Part shown: positions 22,821-34,920 of the stretch, piece after piece
Position numbering within the stretch: the first letter of the stretch is position 1
How the letters are laid out: each line of letters starts with the position of its first letter
Source of the DNA: Entrophospora sp. SA101
Lineage: Eukaryota > Glomeromycota > Glomeromycetes > Entrophosporales > Entrophosporaceae
Assembly (NCBI GenBank): GCA_958430865.1
Contig: CAUDNR010003068.1
Location: 1 to 39,299, forward strand
Direction of reading: 5' to 3'
DNA length: 39,299 nt
Notes under the pieces: model-generated
What the model was told of the DNA's origin: nothing
Seen by the model: the letters and a program-made list of their open reading frames with translations, nothing else
The model's database searches: none
Translations under genes and position numbers: made by a program

Positions 22821-23841
22821 TTATTGTGGCTTATCTATTTTGCACACAATTTCATCAATATGTCTTGACTTTTCCATTTTATCCATCCTTTCAGCCATTG
22901 ATTCGTACATTTCAGCCATTGATTTTTCTATTTTATCCATCCTTTTAGCCATTGATTTGTTCGTTTCTCCAATTATTTCCTTTTGACTTTCATCCTTCTT
23001 TAGCTCTCTATCTATTAATTCACGCAGCCAACATTGAGTGAATGTTGTTGAAGTACACAGAAAGTCATCAGGTGCTGGTTTCTCCTCTGTAAAGAAGGAC
23101 ACATTCCTTGTTAAAGAGAGAACCAGCTTTGACAAAGTAAAAATCGATTGGTCATTTTAACACAATAAATAATGTTTGCAGAATATTCGGGAGATAAAAC
23201 CATCCAGGAAGAAATAATATAGGAAAAATCTTCCATTCAAGTACTTGATTTGATCTCTTTGAGCAACAACACTTACCATGACAAATTAGTATCAAAGTAA
23301 TGAATATTGTAGCCAACAATATCCCAAATGATGTAAGGAATACTATGCTAATTGGATCAAAATGATGTCTACTTGTAATAATAACAATCCAGAATGTTGG
23401 AATTACTATCGCTGGGATAAATACCAAGAAAATAAAGATAAGATCAAAAGTGAGATAGCGACAATCATCAACTTTTTTATGCTTAATTATCGCTCCTATT
23501 GCACAAGTTACATGCAAAGCCACGTTTACAAAAGAATATATCTTTATACTCAGCAAATCATCATAGATCAAAGAAACCACCAGCGGAATCACCCAAGTGA
23601 CAGTGTTGTATAATAAGTCATCGAGTAATGGTAACAGCACATTTTTGATCGGTCCAGTCTTCCCTGAAACATTGAATAGAAGGACAAAAAATACTGGAAA
23701 GAACGTGTTAATAATTGCATCGTACACGTCCTGTCCAGATTCATAATCTTCGTCGATGATAGATGCTGTCACAAGCGGAAGGAGTAGAAATAAAGTCAAG
23801 ACCATTTTCTTGCTTTGGTTGAATAGAGATCCTTTGTCCAT
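22821..23841 (-). pseudogene. Tandem membrane-protein paralogue B (nonsense plus deletion)
   Basis: From ATG 23841 (MDKGSLFNQSKKM, then VLTLFLLLPLVTASI, signal-peptide-like) a 229-codon frame encodes five or six hydrophobic helices, including VFFVLLFNVSG, WVIPLVVSLIY, IPAIVIPTFWIVIITS and LPGWFYLPNILQTLFIVLK. It stops at TGA 23152-23154, where paralogue A has TGG (Trp). Just beyond, B lacks 14 bases present in A (A: GCATGCATATTTATATTGG), which shifts the tail frame. The tail (22821-23135) continues LVLSLTRNVSFFTEEKPAP and ends in repeated SMAERMDKMEK-type units predicted to be coiled coil. The truncated 229-residue protein could still be made; then this would be a shortened gene rather than a pseudogene. 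The family is unrecognised. Confidence 0.6.
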
Positions 23842-25124
23842 ATCAAATAATAGGATAAAGTTTCTCTCAGACTTATTTTATTGATATTTATAGACAATGT
23901 ATTCTCAATCAATAAGTATTAATAAGTATATATTAATAACTCCGAAATCAGAGAATTATTTTCTTTTTTGGAATTATTTATGTAACTACTATGCAGTAAG
24001 CAAACTTTATTTTGATTCACTGGGATAAAAAAGGCTATATAATAATCATTATTCACTTTGTTTTTGTAAAATAATACTAAGAGAACAATATACTGAGAAA
24101 ATAAAATTTTTACCTGGTACGAAAATCATCAATATGAGAAATGATACTTTTAATTATTTTTTAGATGGAAACAGTAACAAAAAAAAGTGTCTAAATAAGC
24201 ATGAAAAAAGAAACGGATAGAATTTTAATTAATTAAAAATAGAATTTATTTATTTCTTATAAAGTAGAAGTGTCGTCAATTCTGAAGGTTCACTTTCCCA
24301 ATAAAAATGGAAATTGTTCTTTACAAATGCGTAAAGTCCAATCTAATTTTGAATTATTTTACTTTTTATATGAAATTAATTATTATTCTTTATAGAATAA
24401 AGAAAAATCCATTTGCTTTATCTACAATTAGCAAAATGGCACCACACTGCTAACGAGTCCTTCAATTTCTCCTTTAACTAAGGTGATCCTGAAAATACAA
24501 CAGTCACTGCCTATATTAAAGTTGCAAATGCTAACAATGAAGATACTTTCATCCTCTACACGACCTATTTAAGAGACTTTTAATCATTCATTGTTTGAGA
24601 TTGTAAGTCAATGATGCTCGACTTAGTAGGGCAAACAGTGAAAGTCTATCTTCAAAAAAAGGACAGAACGATCATCCTACTAATTAAAGAAAGCTCTCGC
24701 ACCAACATTTTGTCCTCTGGAAATCATAACTTTATAGATTGCGCTGTAAGTGTATGGAGATTATAAATAATACCACAATAATAACATACAATTTGGATCT
24801 AACAATTTCAGCCGATGAATCAGGAACCCCAGTTCTTTAAAGTACTAGTACTATTTTTGGCCTTTTTTTGATAGCTTTCTTCCGTTTAATGGTTTTTTTT
24901 TAAAAAAAAAATTTGCATTTAAAATACCTTACAACTTTGTCGTCTTTCCTTTGATTTTATTATAACTTTTTTATCACTGAATGTTAGGTAATTAATGTAA
25001 AATAAACATATAGATAGGTTTTAGTGAGAAAGTTGCTTATATAGTAATCAAAATAAACATAAATATCATAACAATAACTGTAAAAAATGTATCAGAAATG
25101 GAGGGAGGCAAGTTATAGACTCAC

Positions 25125-25522
25125 CATGATGGCTTTGAATATATTATTGATAACCCAGAATTTGATATTAAAAGAATCGGCGATGTTGTAGATTCTATCC
25201 GATTTGTCTATGATAGACATAGTGCAGTGATAAAGATTATCACATGATCATATAGGCCATAAGTGAGGGAGCCTGGGAACAGGTAGATTTGAACAAGATT
25301 TAATCGATTTCACTGCCAATGAATAAATCATAGAGATAGGTGGCAGACTTGGTGAGCATAGGAGGAATTACAGTTATAAAATACTTGAGGTTCAAAACAC
25401 CACAAAGAACATTCCTGGTAAAAATATCCCATTTGATAACAATAAAGAACTTGCTTTGCCTGCAGGTGTTATCTTTGGCGGTAGCAGTGATTATTTTGAT
25501 TCTCTTGGAGAATATGAGTTGA
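25125..25522 (+). pseudogene. Broken jacalin-like lectin domain
   Basis: Three frame segments together show a jacalin-like pattern: HDGFEYIIDNPEF then VVDSIRFVYDRHS; after a frameshift near 25225, GSLGTGRFEQDLIDF, then a TAA (about 25325) where the fold expects a residue; then IIEIGGRLGE, ILEVQNTTKN and LPAGVIFGGSSDYFDSLGEY. Jacalin domains are beta-prism sugar-binding modules with the order D-S-I-x-F-x-Y-D, a Gly-rich loop, the E-x-I strand, and G-x-x-G near the end. Two frameshifts or stops and an in-frame TGA make it non-functional. The assignment rests on motif order alone. Confidence 0.45.
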
Positions 25523-26825
25523 TAATCCTTGGGGATACTGACAACTGCAGCATTAAATATAGTGGTAGTAACTTTGTATTATAAATATAGGAATGGATAC
25601 ATAGATTGTTGACTAAATATATACCTACGAGTATATTAAACTACTCTAATCACCATTTTTAATATATAAATAAGTAGTATATATTTATTTAAATAATTCA
25701 TTTTAAATTAAATACATGTACGAAGGAATCATATAGAATCTAATCTAATATATACACCTATATATAATTTTATTATTATTGTTTCTTCAATAAGTGTATA
25801 GAATTTTTTTATAATTGCATAATATAGTAATATGTGACTGAAAGTATTGAACGTAAATAAATAAATATATATCAATATACTCGAACTGCCCACTTATTTT
25901 AATAAAGATCTATTTTTTCAAGAGAAACTTTATGTGGAAACAGTCAACTGGTAAAAAAAGTAAACGATAAATAAATTGGTTGTCAATTAATTTCTTACGA
26001 ACGAGTCGTTCATAATAATCTGTGGGAGAAGATAAGAAAAAAAATGTTTAATAATAGGGGATGTAGAATTTTTGGTATTTTTTGATATATCAATTATCGT
26101 GTATTTTCTTCTCCCTAATTGAATATTAATATTAATATATTTTGGCGCTTGGAGGCTGAAAACAAAGGTAGACAGAATAACAACAACATCGTCATTATTA
26201 TTGAGTAAAAAAAGTTTATTATTATATATACAATCAATTTAATAAATTCTACATTACATTTATTATGAATAGTGCGAAGGTGGCTTTTTGTTATCTTACG
26301 TTTATGGCCCAAGTTTCAAGATTCAATAAAACTTAATTAATAATGATTTGTTAACAATGTAAATGATACAATTATTTGTTGTGTATGATATTTTTAACAA
26401 TTTCCCCAGATTTTGATTCTCTCGATACAATAAACTTTATTTGATGGGGAGAGTTGTCGTTCTTTAAGTGTTCTTTGTGTAAATTTGCATTAGTATTGGC
26501 TTCTTTTATAGTTTCTATTGCTATTATTTATATAGCAAAATAGTCGCACGAAAATTCAAGACCTTTTTTTCTCCAAAAAATTATTCGTTATGGAATGAGT
26601 TCTATGTATTTTACCATGTTAGTGAGGACTTTGGCCGGCCACGAAAATCCCACTTTATTTTTTAAAACATGTTATTTCTTTGCTAAAATATGAATTCATT
26701 CAAAATAATTAGAATAATAAATAATATACATATTAACATATAATAGATTGATAATTATTAACATTAAATTATTTTTATAATAATATTATATAAATATATA
26801 AATAACAAAAATACAATTAATATTA
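25523..26825. other. Intergenic, nothing recognised
   Basis: About 1.3 kb of AT-rich DNA without supported genes. A 65-codon minus ORF at 26115-26312 is hydrophobic and unrecognised. GGCCGGCC at 26633-26640 is an isolated GC-rich palindrome. Confidence 0.4.
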
Positions 26826-27562
26826 TTATATCCAAGATTCATTGTATAAACGTTGTTGATGTTGAGTTAAATCTTTATTTTCATTTTCAGGTGGAATCTC
26901 GATAGTATTTAAAGACGAAGGAACTGGTTCATCGATTGATTCTTCGATGATTGATTCTTCGACGATTGATTCATGCTGAGCTAGAAGAACGGTTTTTCTT
27001 GACACGTTAACTTCAAATAATAATTCTGTATCGTTCAACTCTTGAGGAACGGTTTCTTCTTGTACATCAATTGGGTCTTCGACATTTGAAGAAGCATCTG
27101 ATTCATCTTCATATTCATCTTCATATTCTTCACCACCTTCTTCAAAACCTTCTTGAAGAATCGTTATATCTTCATTAATTAATATCTTATTTTTGTTAAA
27201 GGTTGATTTGACTCTTTCTGTCACATTTGATGATATTTTTTGTGAATTAATAACTTTTTTAAAATCATTATCATTACTATTTTCGTCAACGTTTCTATAC
27301 TTTTCTTGTTCCTCATCATCACCATCATCACCACCTTCTTCTTCTCCTTCTTCCACCACATTTTCTTCATCCGATAATAATAATGCAACAGGAAAATCTT
27401 CTTCTCTTGTATCACTAACAAAGAAATCAAAATACTCTAATGTTAAATCACGTGTCGGTTCATTAGACAATATTAAACATGTACCAAAACAGGCCGACAA
27501 CAAAATCTTTGACGAGAAACCAAATTTTTCAAATGTCAAACCACGTATCGGTTCATTGTCCA
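26826..27562 (-). CDS. 3' part of an acidic-tailed protein gene, cut by the assembly gap
   Basis: A minus-strand frame stays open from the contig edge at 27562 to TAA at 26826-26828, about 245 codons. The first 50 residues show two related segments, NEPIRGLTFEKFGF and NEPTRDLTLEYFDF, about 35 residues apart, so a short repeat is likely. The remainder is very acidic and low-complexity (for example EEGEEEGGDDGDDEEQEKY), with a repeated IVEES/IIEES/SIDEP section near the end. This suggests a disordered, probably nuclear or nucleolar tail. I cannot name the family. The 5' part is missing, and the frame that continues through the N bases into 27573-27659 is not part of this gene. Confidence 0.55.
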
Positions 27563-27572
27563 NNNNNNNNNN
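27563..27572. other. Assembly gap (10 N)
   Basis: Ten N bases join two contigs. The sequence right of the gap duplicates an internal part of the left contig, so adjacency of 27562 and 27573 in the genome is doubtful. Confidence 0.97.
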
Positions 27573-27649
27573 TGCAACAACTGTGAATGGATCAAATGTA
27601 AATTTTTTTTTGATAAATTTTGGCGACGAGCAAAGATCCATGTAAGTTT
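27573..27649 (+). repeat. 77-bp terminal direct repeat, left copy
   Basis: Same sequence as 39223-39299 and 13894-13970; it starts TGCAACAACTGTGAATGG and ends ATGTAAGTTT. The exact length of 77 bases fits a k-mer overlap of a circular contig rather than a biological terminal repeat. Confidence 0.93.
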
Positions 27650-29223
27650 TTTGTCTCATGATATCGTCGTGCCACTGGAAGCAGGTAAATATGATGGCTC
27701 TGTTTGATTTTAAAAAATTGGCAAGATTTATTTTTAGAGGTTAATTTATTTTATATGCAGGTGAAAAATATTCTTCGATACAAATAAAGTAATATATTAA
27801 TATCGTATCAGATTTCAAATAATCTAAATGAAACATCCTCGACAGTTAACGAGCTATTATTACCCTCGACAAAACAAAACACGAACAAAAAACTATACCT
27901 GGACCATAGAATTCGTTTGCGATTTATCGAAAAGATTTATCAAAAGAGCTTGGTAGATCGGATAATTTTATGTCTACATGCCATTCGTCAATAACAGGAT
28001 CGAGAAGATGGAATTTCGTTGCAAATTTCATATCGAAAAGGTTTGCTCATGAACTTTTGGTAATCTGAATTTTTGAGAGCAAAATTAAAATGCGAAACGT
28101 TGTGGCGGATAAATTTTTTTTTGCAAGTGGTAATAGTAAAGAGAAATTGCTTTTGGGTGAATTGTATAAAATCCATTCAACAATGTATCAGCATCCTTTT
28201 TTTATTTTTTTAAGAGTTTCATCCGATTTTCCTGAGAAGAGAAAGTTCATAATAATAAAGTTAATTAAATGAACATTAACATTAATATAAAACACCAATT
28301 ATATAAAATTTACAATTATTATAGACCCCAGACGAATTCAATCACTCTAACTTCATCAACATATTACCAGCGTCAACACTGTCTTCATCCATCTTCAATA
28401 TTTAACTTGTAATACTAGTGAATTTTTAATCTACCAATTTAAAACTTCAAGTCGATAATCAAGAAATATTTTTTATTTTATGTATAAGAGTAAGTAATCC
28501 CGCAAGTTTCTGGTATTACTTGCACACACACGTACGGTTAATTGGAAAAAAAAATTTTATTTTTATTTTTATTGACATATTTTTTTTTCTGGAATGACTA
28601 TCATTAGTTTTAGAGTTTGATAAAAAGATAGATGCTGGTAATGTATTTTTTAATTATTATTGTATGAAACATCTATTTTTGCCTCCACAGGTATGGCATA
28701 GTAGATTTTTATATCACGAAAAAGAATGAGTTATAGAAATTTTGATTGATGGTAAAGCCTTTGAAAAATTCGAAACAAGTATGTATTCATTTTGATCATA
28801 ATTAAAAACAATTATAAAAAAAACATGGGTGGAGGAGGGCATTTCAAAGATATCAATCAAATCCTTCCATTTTCTATTATGTATTAGGCTCGGTTACAAT
28901 GATAAAAAAAAAAAAAAATAAATAAAAAAATAATTTTTAAGGAATCAAACGGAAATATTTTTTAAAACATAATCTTTTTGAGATGCAATATGCATTAATG
29001 ATGTAAAGCATCATATACAGAATTTGAGCGGTAAATTCTTTTACAAAGATATTTTCGTTTAATTTCATAGACAAAAAAATTATTTGTAAAACCAATAAAC
29101 AAATGTACATAATTTTATTTATATATAATATAATATAAAAGTAAAAATATTATATAACAGATTAATAAAAAAAAAATTTATAAGATACACGTTCAAATCG
29201 AAATTAATTGAATTTTTCCTCCT

Positions 29224-30331
29224 TTAATTCATATTTTTTACTCCAATAAAAGCTGAAATTAAACTAGAAGTAGCACCCCACAAAAAGATCAAAATAAATT
29301 CATAGACCGATGTGTCAGGAACATCGAATACCTTTTGTGCATCCGCTTGATCAATATTTGATTCATTATGCACGTAAATGGCGTATATTGGAAAGGCGAT
29401 CAAATACGACAAGTTGAATAAAAGTAACCTAAAATAGTTATTTATAAAATGAGAATTTAAGCCAAGAATAAAGGCGATAAAGAGAATAATAAAAGCGATC
29501 AAAAATGCATGCATACGATTCTGTAGAATTATCGCCAACAATATTAGCTATATTTCCGAGGAGATGCACCAAAGAGGCAAAAACCAAGTATCCTAACTGC
29601 TTTGGAGGGTTGAAACTGCGTGTACCAACAGTATTATTATTATTATTATTAGGTAAGAGTGGTGCACTTTCTGGATTGCCTTGATTAGGAGGATGATTCT
29701 TGGCATATACTGCAACACGGAAGAAGACGAGAGGCAACATAAAGTCCCATACCAAGCCTGTTAAAGAGGTAATAGTTCAGTACTCAGGTTAATGATTGAT
29801 TAACAACTCATAAAAATGAGTTAACAATGCATATATAAACTTGCCTTGGGTCTTGAAGAACAAACTATCATAATACCATTCTAGCTGACTGGTGCCCGCT
29901 GTGGCGAGTACTCCATATGTTACTACGACAAGGAGGGCAATAGCGAAATTGAATTGTTTTCTGCCAGTTTGTAATAATGCTGCCAATAAACAAACTTCCA
30001 TAATATTATGGAATATTCCAACGATTGACCACAGTTTGCCCAAGCCAAAAGCTATATTTGCAACCACGGCAAGAAATGTGGCATTTATGTAAGCAGTAAG
30101 GATAAAACTCAAGATGTATGTTGTCCAGCTGAGGCGGTTAATGTATAGTGATTCTTCAGATGCCCTCCTCAATCTCCTCACCATATTGCCGAACCTGTTA
30201 TCGATTCTTCTAGCGGCGAAAAAGATGGCAATAAGACCTGCCAAACCAACGACCAAAGCTACAACATAATCTGATAACATGACTTTTCTGTCATATAAAG
30301 ATTCAGAGGAAGGGTCATCGGCTTCCCATAT
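29224..30331 (-). pseudogene. 5'-truncated second copy of the 359-aa membrane-protein gene
   Basis: Exons at complement(29845-30331), (29517-29757) and (29224-29428) are the same as 15545-16652, including the GC-AG intron. The first 49 codons, the start and the promoter are absent, because the copy ends at the junction with CHD1 sequence at 30331/30332. The next in-frame ATG is MLSDYVV (30280), so only an N-terminally shortened protein lacking the first helix could be made, and only if a promoter exists. Confidence 0.85.
30328..30331. other. Rearrangement junction with 4-bp microhomology (ATAT)
   Basis: Left of the junction the sequence follows the membrane-protein exon through 16652; right of it the CHD1 exon from 5003. 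The four bases ATAT match both parents (16649-16652 and 4999-5002). The bases just outside differ (C versus T on the left; T versus C on the right). Confidence 0.95.
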
Positions 30332-33300
30332 CTAAAAGAATTGCACCTCGTATTGAAGATAACCGTCCTGGAGTTGAATATTTATGCAAATTCAAACGTT
30401 TGCCATATCAGGATTGTACTTGGGAACCAGTTAACCTCATTCAAAACGAATTTCGATCTGAAATTGTCGCATATAATCATCGTAATGTCAACCAACGTAT
30501 CCCTCATAAAAGCAGCCTTTTGTCAAAACATAGGCCAAACTTTAAACCAATGACACAACAACCTTCTTACTTGAGTGGTGGCGAATTAAGAGATTTTCAA
30601 CTTACTGGTCTAAACTGGCTTGCTCATTTATGGGCTCGTAATGAAAATGGTATTCTGGCTGATGAAATGGGTTTAGGGAAAACAGTCCAAGCAATCTCCT
30701 TCTTATCTTATCTGTATCATTCTTTGCATCAGTATGGTCCTTATTTGATAGTGGTTCCACTATCAACAATTGGCTCTTGGCAAAATGAATTTCAAATTTG
30801 GGCACCTGATCTTAATGTCATCTATTATACTGGACCTTCTCAAAGTCGTGAAGTAATAAGAGAACATGAATTTTTTGTTCCATATTCATCATCAAAAAAA
30901 TTAAAATTCAATGCCTTGGTGACAACTTATGAATTCATTCTTAAGGATCGTAAAGAACTAGGAAATATTAAATGGCAATATTTGGCAGTTGATGAAGCGC
31001 ATCGATTGAAAAACAGCGAATCACAACTCCATGAAGTATTGTCTACTTTTCATACATCTAATCGACTTTTAATAACAGGCACACCATTGCAGAATTCAGT
31101 TAAAGAATTATGTGCATTGGTTAATTTTCTTATGCCTAATTTTTTAATCGCTTCTGACATTGACATTGATGCACCTGATGAGGAACAGGAAATAAAAATT
31201 CGTGAACTTCATAAAAGTCTTGAACCCCATATGCTTAGGCGACTAAAGAAAGATGTAGAAAAATCACTTCCACAAAAGACTGAAAGAATACTTAGAGTTG
31301 GTCTCTCACCATTACAAACGCATTATTATAAAAATATTCTTACCAAAAATTTTAATGTACTTAATGAAGGTGTTACCGGCTCTTCACAAATGAGTTTATT
31401 AAATATTGCTATTGAATTGAAAAAAGCTAGTAATCATCCATTCTTATTTCCTAATGCTGAATCTCCAACCAATACTAGAGAAGATCAACTACGAGGTTTA
31501 ATCATGAGTAGTGGGAAAATGGTGTTACTAGACAAATTGCTCACCAGATTAAAGGAATCTAATCATCGTGTTCTTATATTTTCTCAGATGGTCCGTTTGT
31601 TAGATATCTTGACAGATTATTTGAGGTTACGTGGATATCAACATCAACGTTTAGATGGCGGCGTTCCTTCTGAAGCTCGCAAAAAAGCAATTGAACATTT
31701 TAATGCAACAGATTCAGCGGATTTTGTCTTTCTTTTATCAACTAGAGCTGGAGGATTAGGTATTAATCTCAATACAGCCGATACAGTAATCATATTTGAC
31801 TCAGATTGGAACCCACAAAATGATCTCCAAGCAATGGCAAGAGCACATCGAATTGGTCAAAAAAATCATGTAAATGTTTATCGATTTGTGACAAAAGATA
31901 CTATGGAAGAAAGCATCCTTGAACGTGCAAAGCGTAAGATGGTTTTGGAGTATTGTATTATCAAACAAATGGACACGTCTGGTAAAAGCATTTTGCAGAG
32001 AAATACCAAGACTGCCACTAAAGCATCAGACAATTTTAGTCGTGAAGAATTATCGGCAATATTAAAATTTGGTGCTCAAAATATGTTCAAAGAAAGTGAT
32101 AACACTAAAAAGCTTGATGATATAGATCTTGATGACATACTTGCGCGTGCTGAAACTCATGACACTATTGGGGATCAGGGTAGTAGTAGCTTTGGTGGCG
32201 AAGAGTTCCTAAAACAATTTCAAGTTGCAGATTTTGGTGGTGGGGATTTAAGCTGGGATGAAATAATTCCAAAAGACGAAATATATAAACTTTCATCAAG
32301 TCAGCAATCTTCTATTTCAATTGAAGAAGAAGAAGAGCAATATAAATTGGGAATGAAACGAAGGAGTGATAATAGTAATAACAATAATATAAAATCTGAA
32401 TCTGAATCTGAAAGTGATTATTCAAATAACTCGAGGAAAAAGGCTGGTTCAAATCATAAAAAAAAACCTGCTCATAAGAATGACGGATCAAAGAAGCAAA
32501 AAACCAAGCGTCAAAAACTCGGTGATTCAGATACAAGCGCAAGTTCAAGTTTTGTTTCTGATGATTACCTTGGTTCAGAATGTAGTGATAAACATCCAAA
32601 AACAACTAAAAAAACTAACAACAAAAAAGGTAATGATGCACTTAAATTTACAAATTTTTGGAATAAACTTTTTTTTTTGAAAAGTCAAGTTGTTTAACAA
32701 TTTTTTTCTAGGTGCAAATGATGCAGAAAAATCAAGATCACAATCAGATGTTGATGAATCTGACAGTAACCAATCTTCCATAAAACGTGTCTCGTCCAGT
32801 TCAGGCAAGGAGTTAAGTCTAAAAGAAATTAGAGCACTAATTAGAGCAGTAATGAAATTTGGTGATATAAATCAACGTTATGATGACATAGTTGCAGATG
32901 CCAAATTGACAGGAAAAAGTAAAGAAAATTTGATAAGGATATATAACGAGCTATTTGATACTTGTGAATCTGCAATAAGATCTCACGAAGATTTGAATGA
33001 CTCGCATTCAAACTCTCGTGGGAGAGCGATCATGACTTCTTATAGAGGAATTGAGAAAATTAATGCTGGCTCGTTTATACAAAGAATTATTGACCTCAGA
33101 GCAGTTAACAGTCTTGAAGCAATAAATGACCCATCACGCTTTACAATCAGTTTTTCCCCAAAGCCTGTAGGTAGTTGGTTCACAGAATGGGGTCAAGAGG
33201 AAGATTCCTTAATTATCTCAGGCATACATAAACATGGATACGGAAACTGGCAAACTATTCGTGAAGATCCAGATTTGGGACTTCAAGAAAAACTTTCTGT

Positions 33301-33934
33301 TGATAAGGATGATGCCACTCTACGAGCCTCCAATATAGCAAAGGTAGCTCGTAGAACAGAATATTTATTGAAAGTGATCAGAGAGTGGGTTGAAGAAAAT
33401 CAACAAAAGGTGAGGGTGTTTATTAAATTTATTTATAAACTTAATTTGTTCAGTAAAAAGTAATAATATTTTTATATTTATAATAAAAATATCGAGGCCC
33501 AAAATGATGCAAACGATGAAGAAGTGAAAATAAACCTTGTATGCAAAGAGTTGCTGCGCTCAGTCAAAGATAGTCTCCAATGGCTAAAAAAAGTAATTTT
33601 ATGATTCTGATTATTTTATTAAAAAACTTTTTATGGAAAAAATATAATGAATAGTTATTTGTTTATTTTGCAAATTAAAATATCTATTTTTTTATAAATT
33701 TAGGAGTCAATAAAACATGAGGGAAAAGAAAAGGCCAGATTGATTAAAGAACACATGAAAATAATCGGATCTAAAATTGATGAGATACTTTCTACAAAGT
33801 CTGTTGGGGAACGAGATGAGTGGAAACATAATCTATGGAGATTCGTTACTTATTTTTGGCCACGAGAAGTTGATGCTGATCAATTGATTGTTTTACGAGA
33901 TAAACTCATTGCTGCTGAATCAGAAAAGTCATAA
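30332..33934 (+). pseudogene. CHD1: 5'-truncated second copy of CHD1 (ATPase to C-terminus)
   Basis: Corresponds to CHD1 from about codon 272 to the stop, with exons 30332-32629, 32712-33409, 33497-33592 and 33704-33934. Promoter, exons 1-5, chromodomain 1 and the first part of chromodomain 2 are missing. The CHD1 frame is open leftwards across the junction to about 30283, adding [19 protein letters not shown] residues from antisense membrane-protein sequence, but without ATG. The first in-frame ATG in CHD1 sequence is at 30550 ([11 protein letters not shown]), just before the ATPase. The Snf2 ATPase, helicase lobe 2, SANT-SLIDE and CHCT domains are all intact. Confidence 0.85.
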
Positions 33935-34920
33935 ATTTTTCCTTTGAAGAATCAAAACAAAATACACATATTAGATTAATTGTATTTTTTGTGGTTGATA
34001 AGCAAAATTATATTGCAATTTTTATTTTTTATAATATACCAAAGCTAATTGTAATTTAACATAGGATAATGATTAATTAATTAATTATCCTTTGTTATTT
34101 ATAGTAAAAGAATGGGGCAGACAAAATGATAAATTTGCTAACATCGCAATTGTTTTTCCATTCCCAAATAAAAAAAAAAATTTACATCAAACAAAATAGC
34201 ATAGTGAACGTTTGTTGTTACACGAACTGTTGTACAGAACTCATTGCTTCTGAAACTTCGCCAGTATATAGTTGTTATCTCTCTAGATTGGAGATCAAGT
34301 TCAGATCCAATTCAAATCCAGTTTATCACTTACTTTTTATTGCCAGAATGTTTGCCGTGTATTGTAAAGCTACATTGCACGATATAAAAAATTAGTGTAA
34401 CATTTCAATATTATTACTAAATCGTTGATCTGATTCGTCGTGTAACTATGTAGTACAAAAAATGGATAAATTACACAGGAATCACTGGACAACATCCACC
34501 CAAAGAGAACGGCGAAAACCCATCACTCGTCGTAAAAATCATCACCTATAATCTGTATGTATTAGTAATAACAAGTATTTGCAACGTGTACCTTTAAATG
34601 TTAGATGCTAATTTTTTTTTTTAATATATTATTTCACTTTTATTGTAATAATCTTTTTTAGTATACCTTATGGAGTTATCAGGACAACATACCTTATCAT
34701 TTTGGAGTTATCTAAAGTGGCATTCTAAATAGTTGCCTCTTTAGTGGCTAGAAAGCAAAATCGAAGGCAGACACGTAACGAATTACAAATTTAAAAAAAT
34801 AAGGAAAAAGAATTTGCCATTAAAGAAAGTAATAAACCTGTTTGGATGACCAAAATACTCAATTTAATTCTAACATTGGAGAAACTGAACCCGAAGCTTT
34901 GTACAAATATTAAATCATCC

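Larger units (their letters stand above)
20390..24790. repeat. Diverged tandem segmental duplication (two units of about 2.2 kb)
   Basis: Unit A (about 20390-22610) and unit B (about 22615-24790) align in order over their whole length. Matching landmarks are the ACTGTTA..TGAC flank with CAGCACAATAGTCCTTTTTAAA, a membrane-protein pseudogene, the conserved upstream stretch with GGCTATATAATAATCATTATTCA, the block TCAATTCTGAAGG, and GATCCTGAAAATACAACAG. Many substitutions and small indels show the duplication is old. Unit edges are approximate. Confidence 0.75.

Noticed and set aside
24841..24852. AGTACTAGTACT palindrome
   Set aside because: Short and unaccompanied; expected occasionally by chance.
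26633..26640. GGCCGGCC palindrome
   Set aside because: Isolated 8-base palindrome with no associated structure or repeat.
27573..27649. 77-bp terminal repeat as a transposon or viral terminal repeat
   Set aside because: The sequence also occurs once in mid-unit at 13894-13970 without any boundary there; its length matches a k-mer overlap.
26826..27659. 277-codon minus-strand ORF spanning the N gap
   Set aside because: It fuses an acidic-tailed gene to the start of the circular contig through unknown bases; the two sides come from different contigs.
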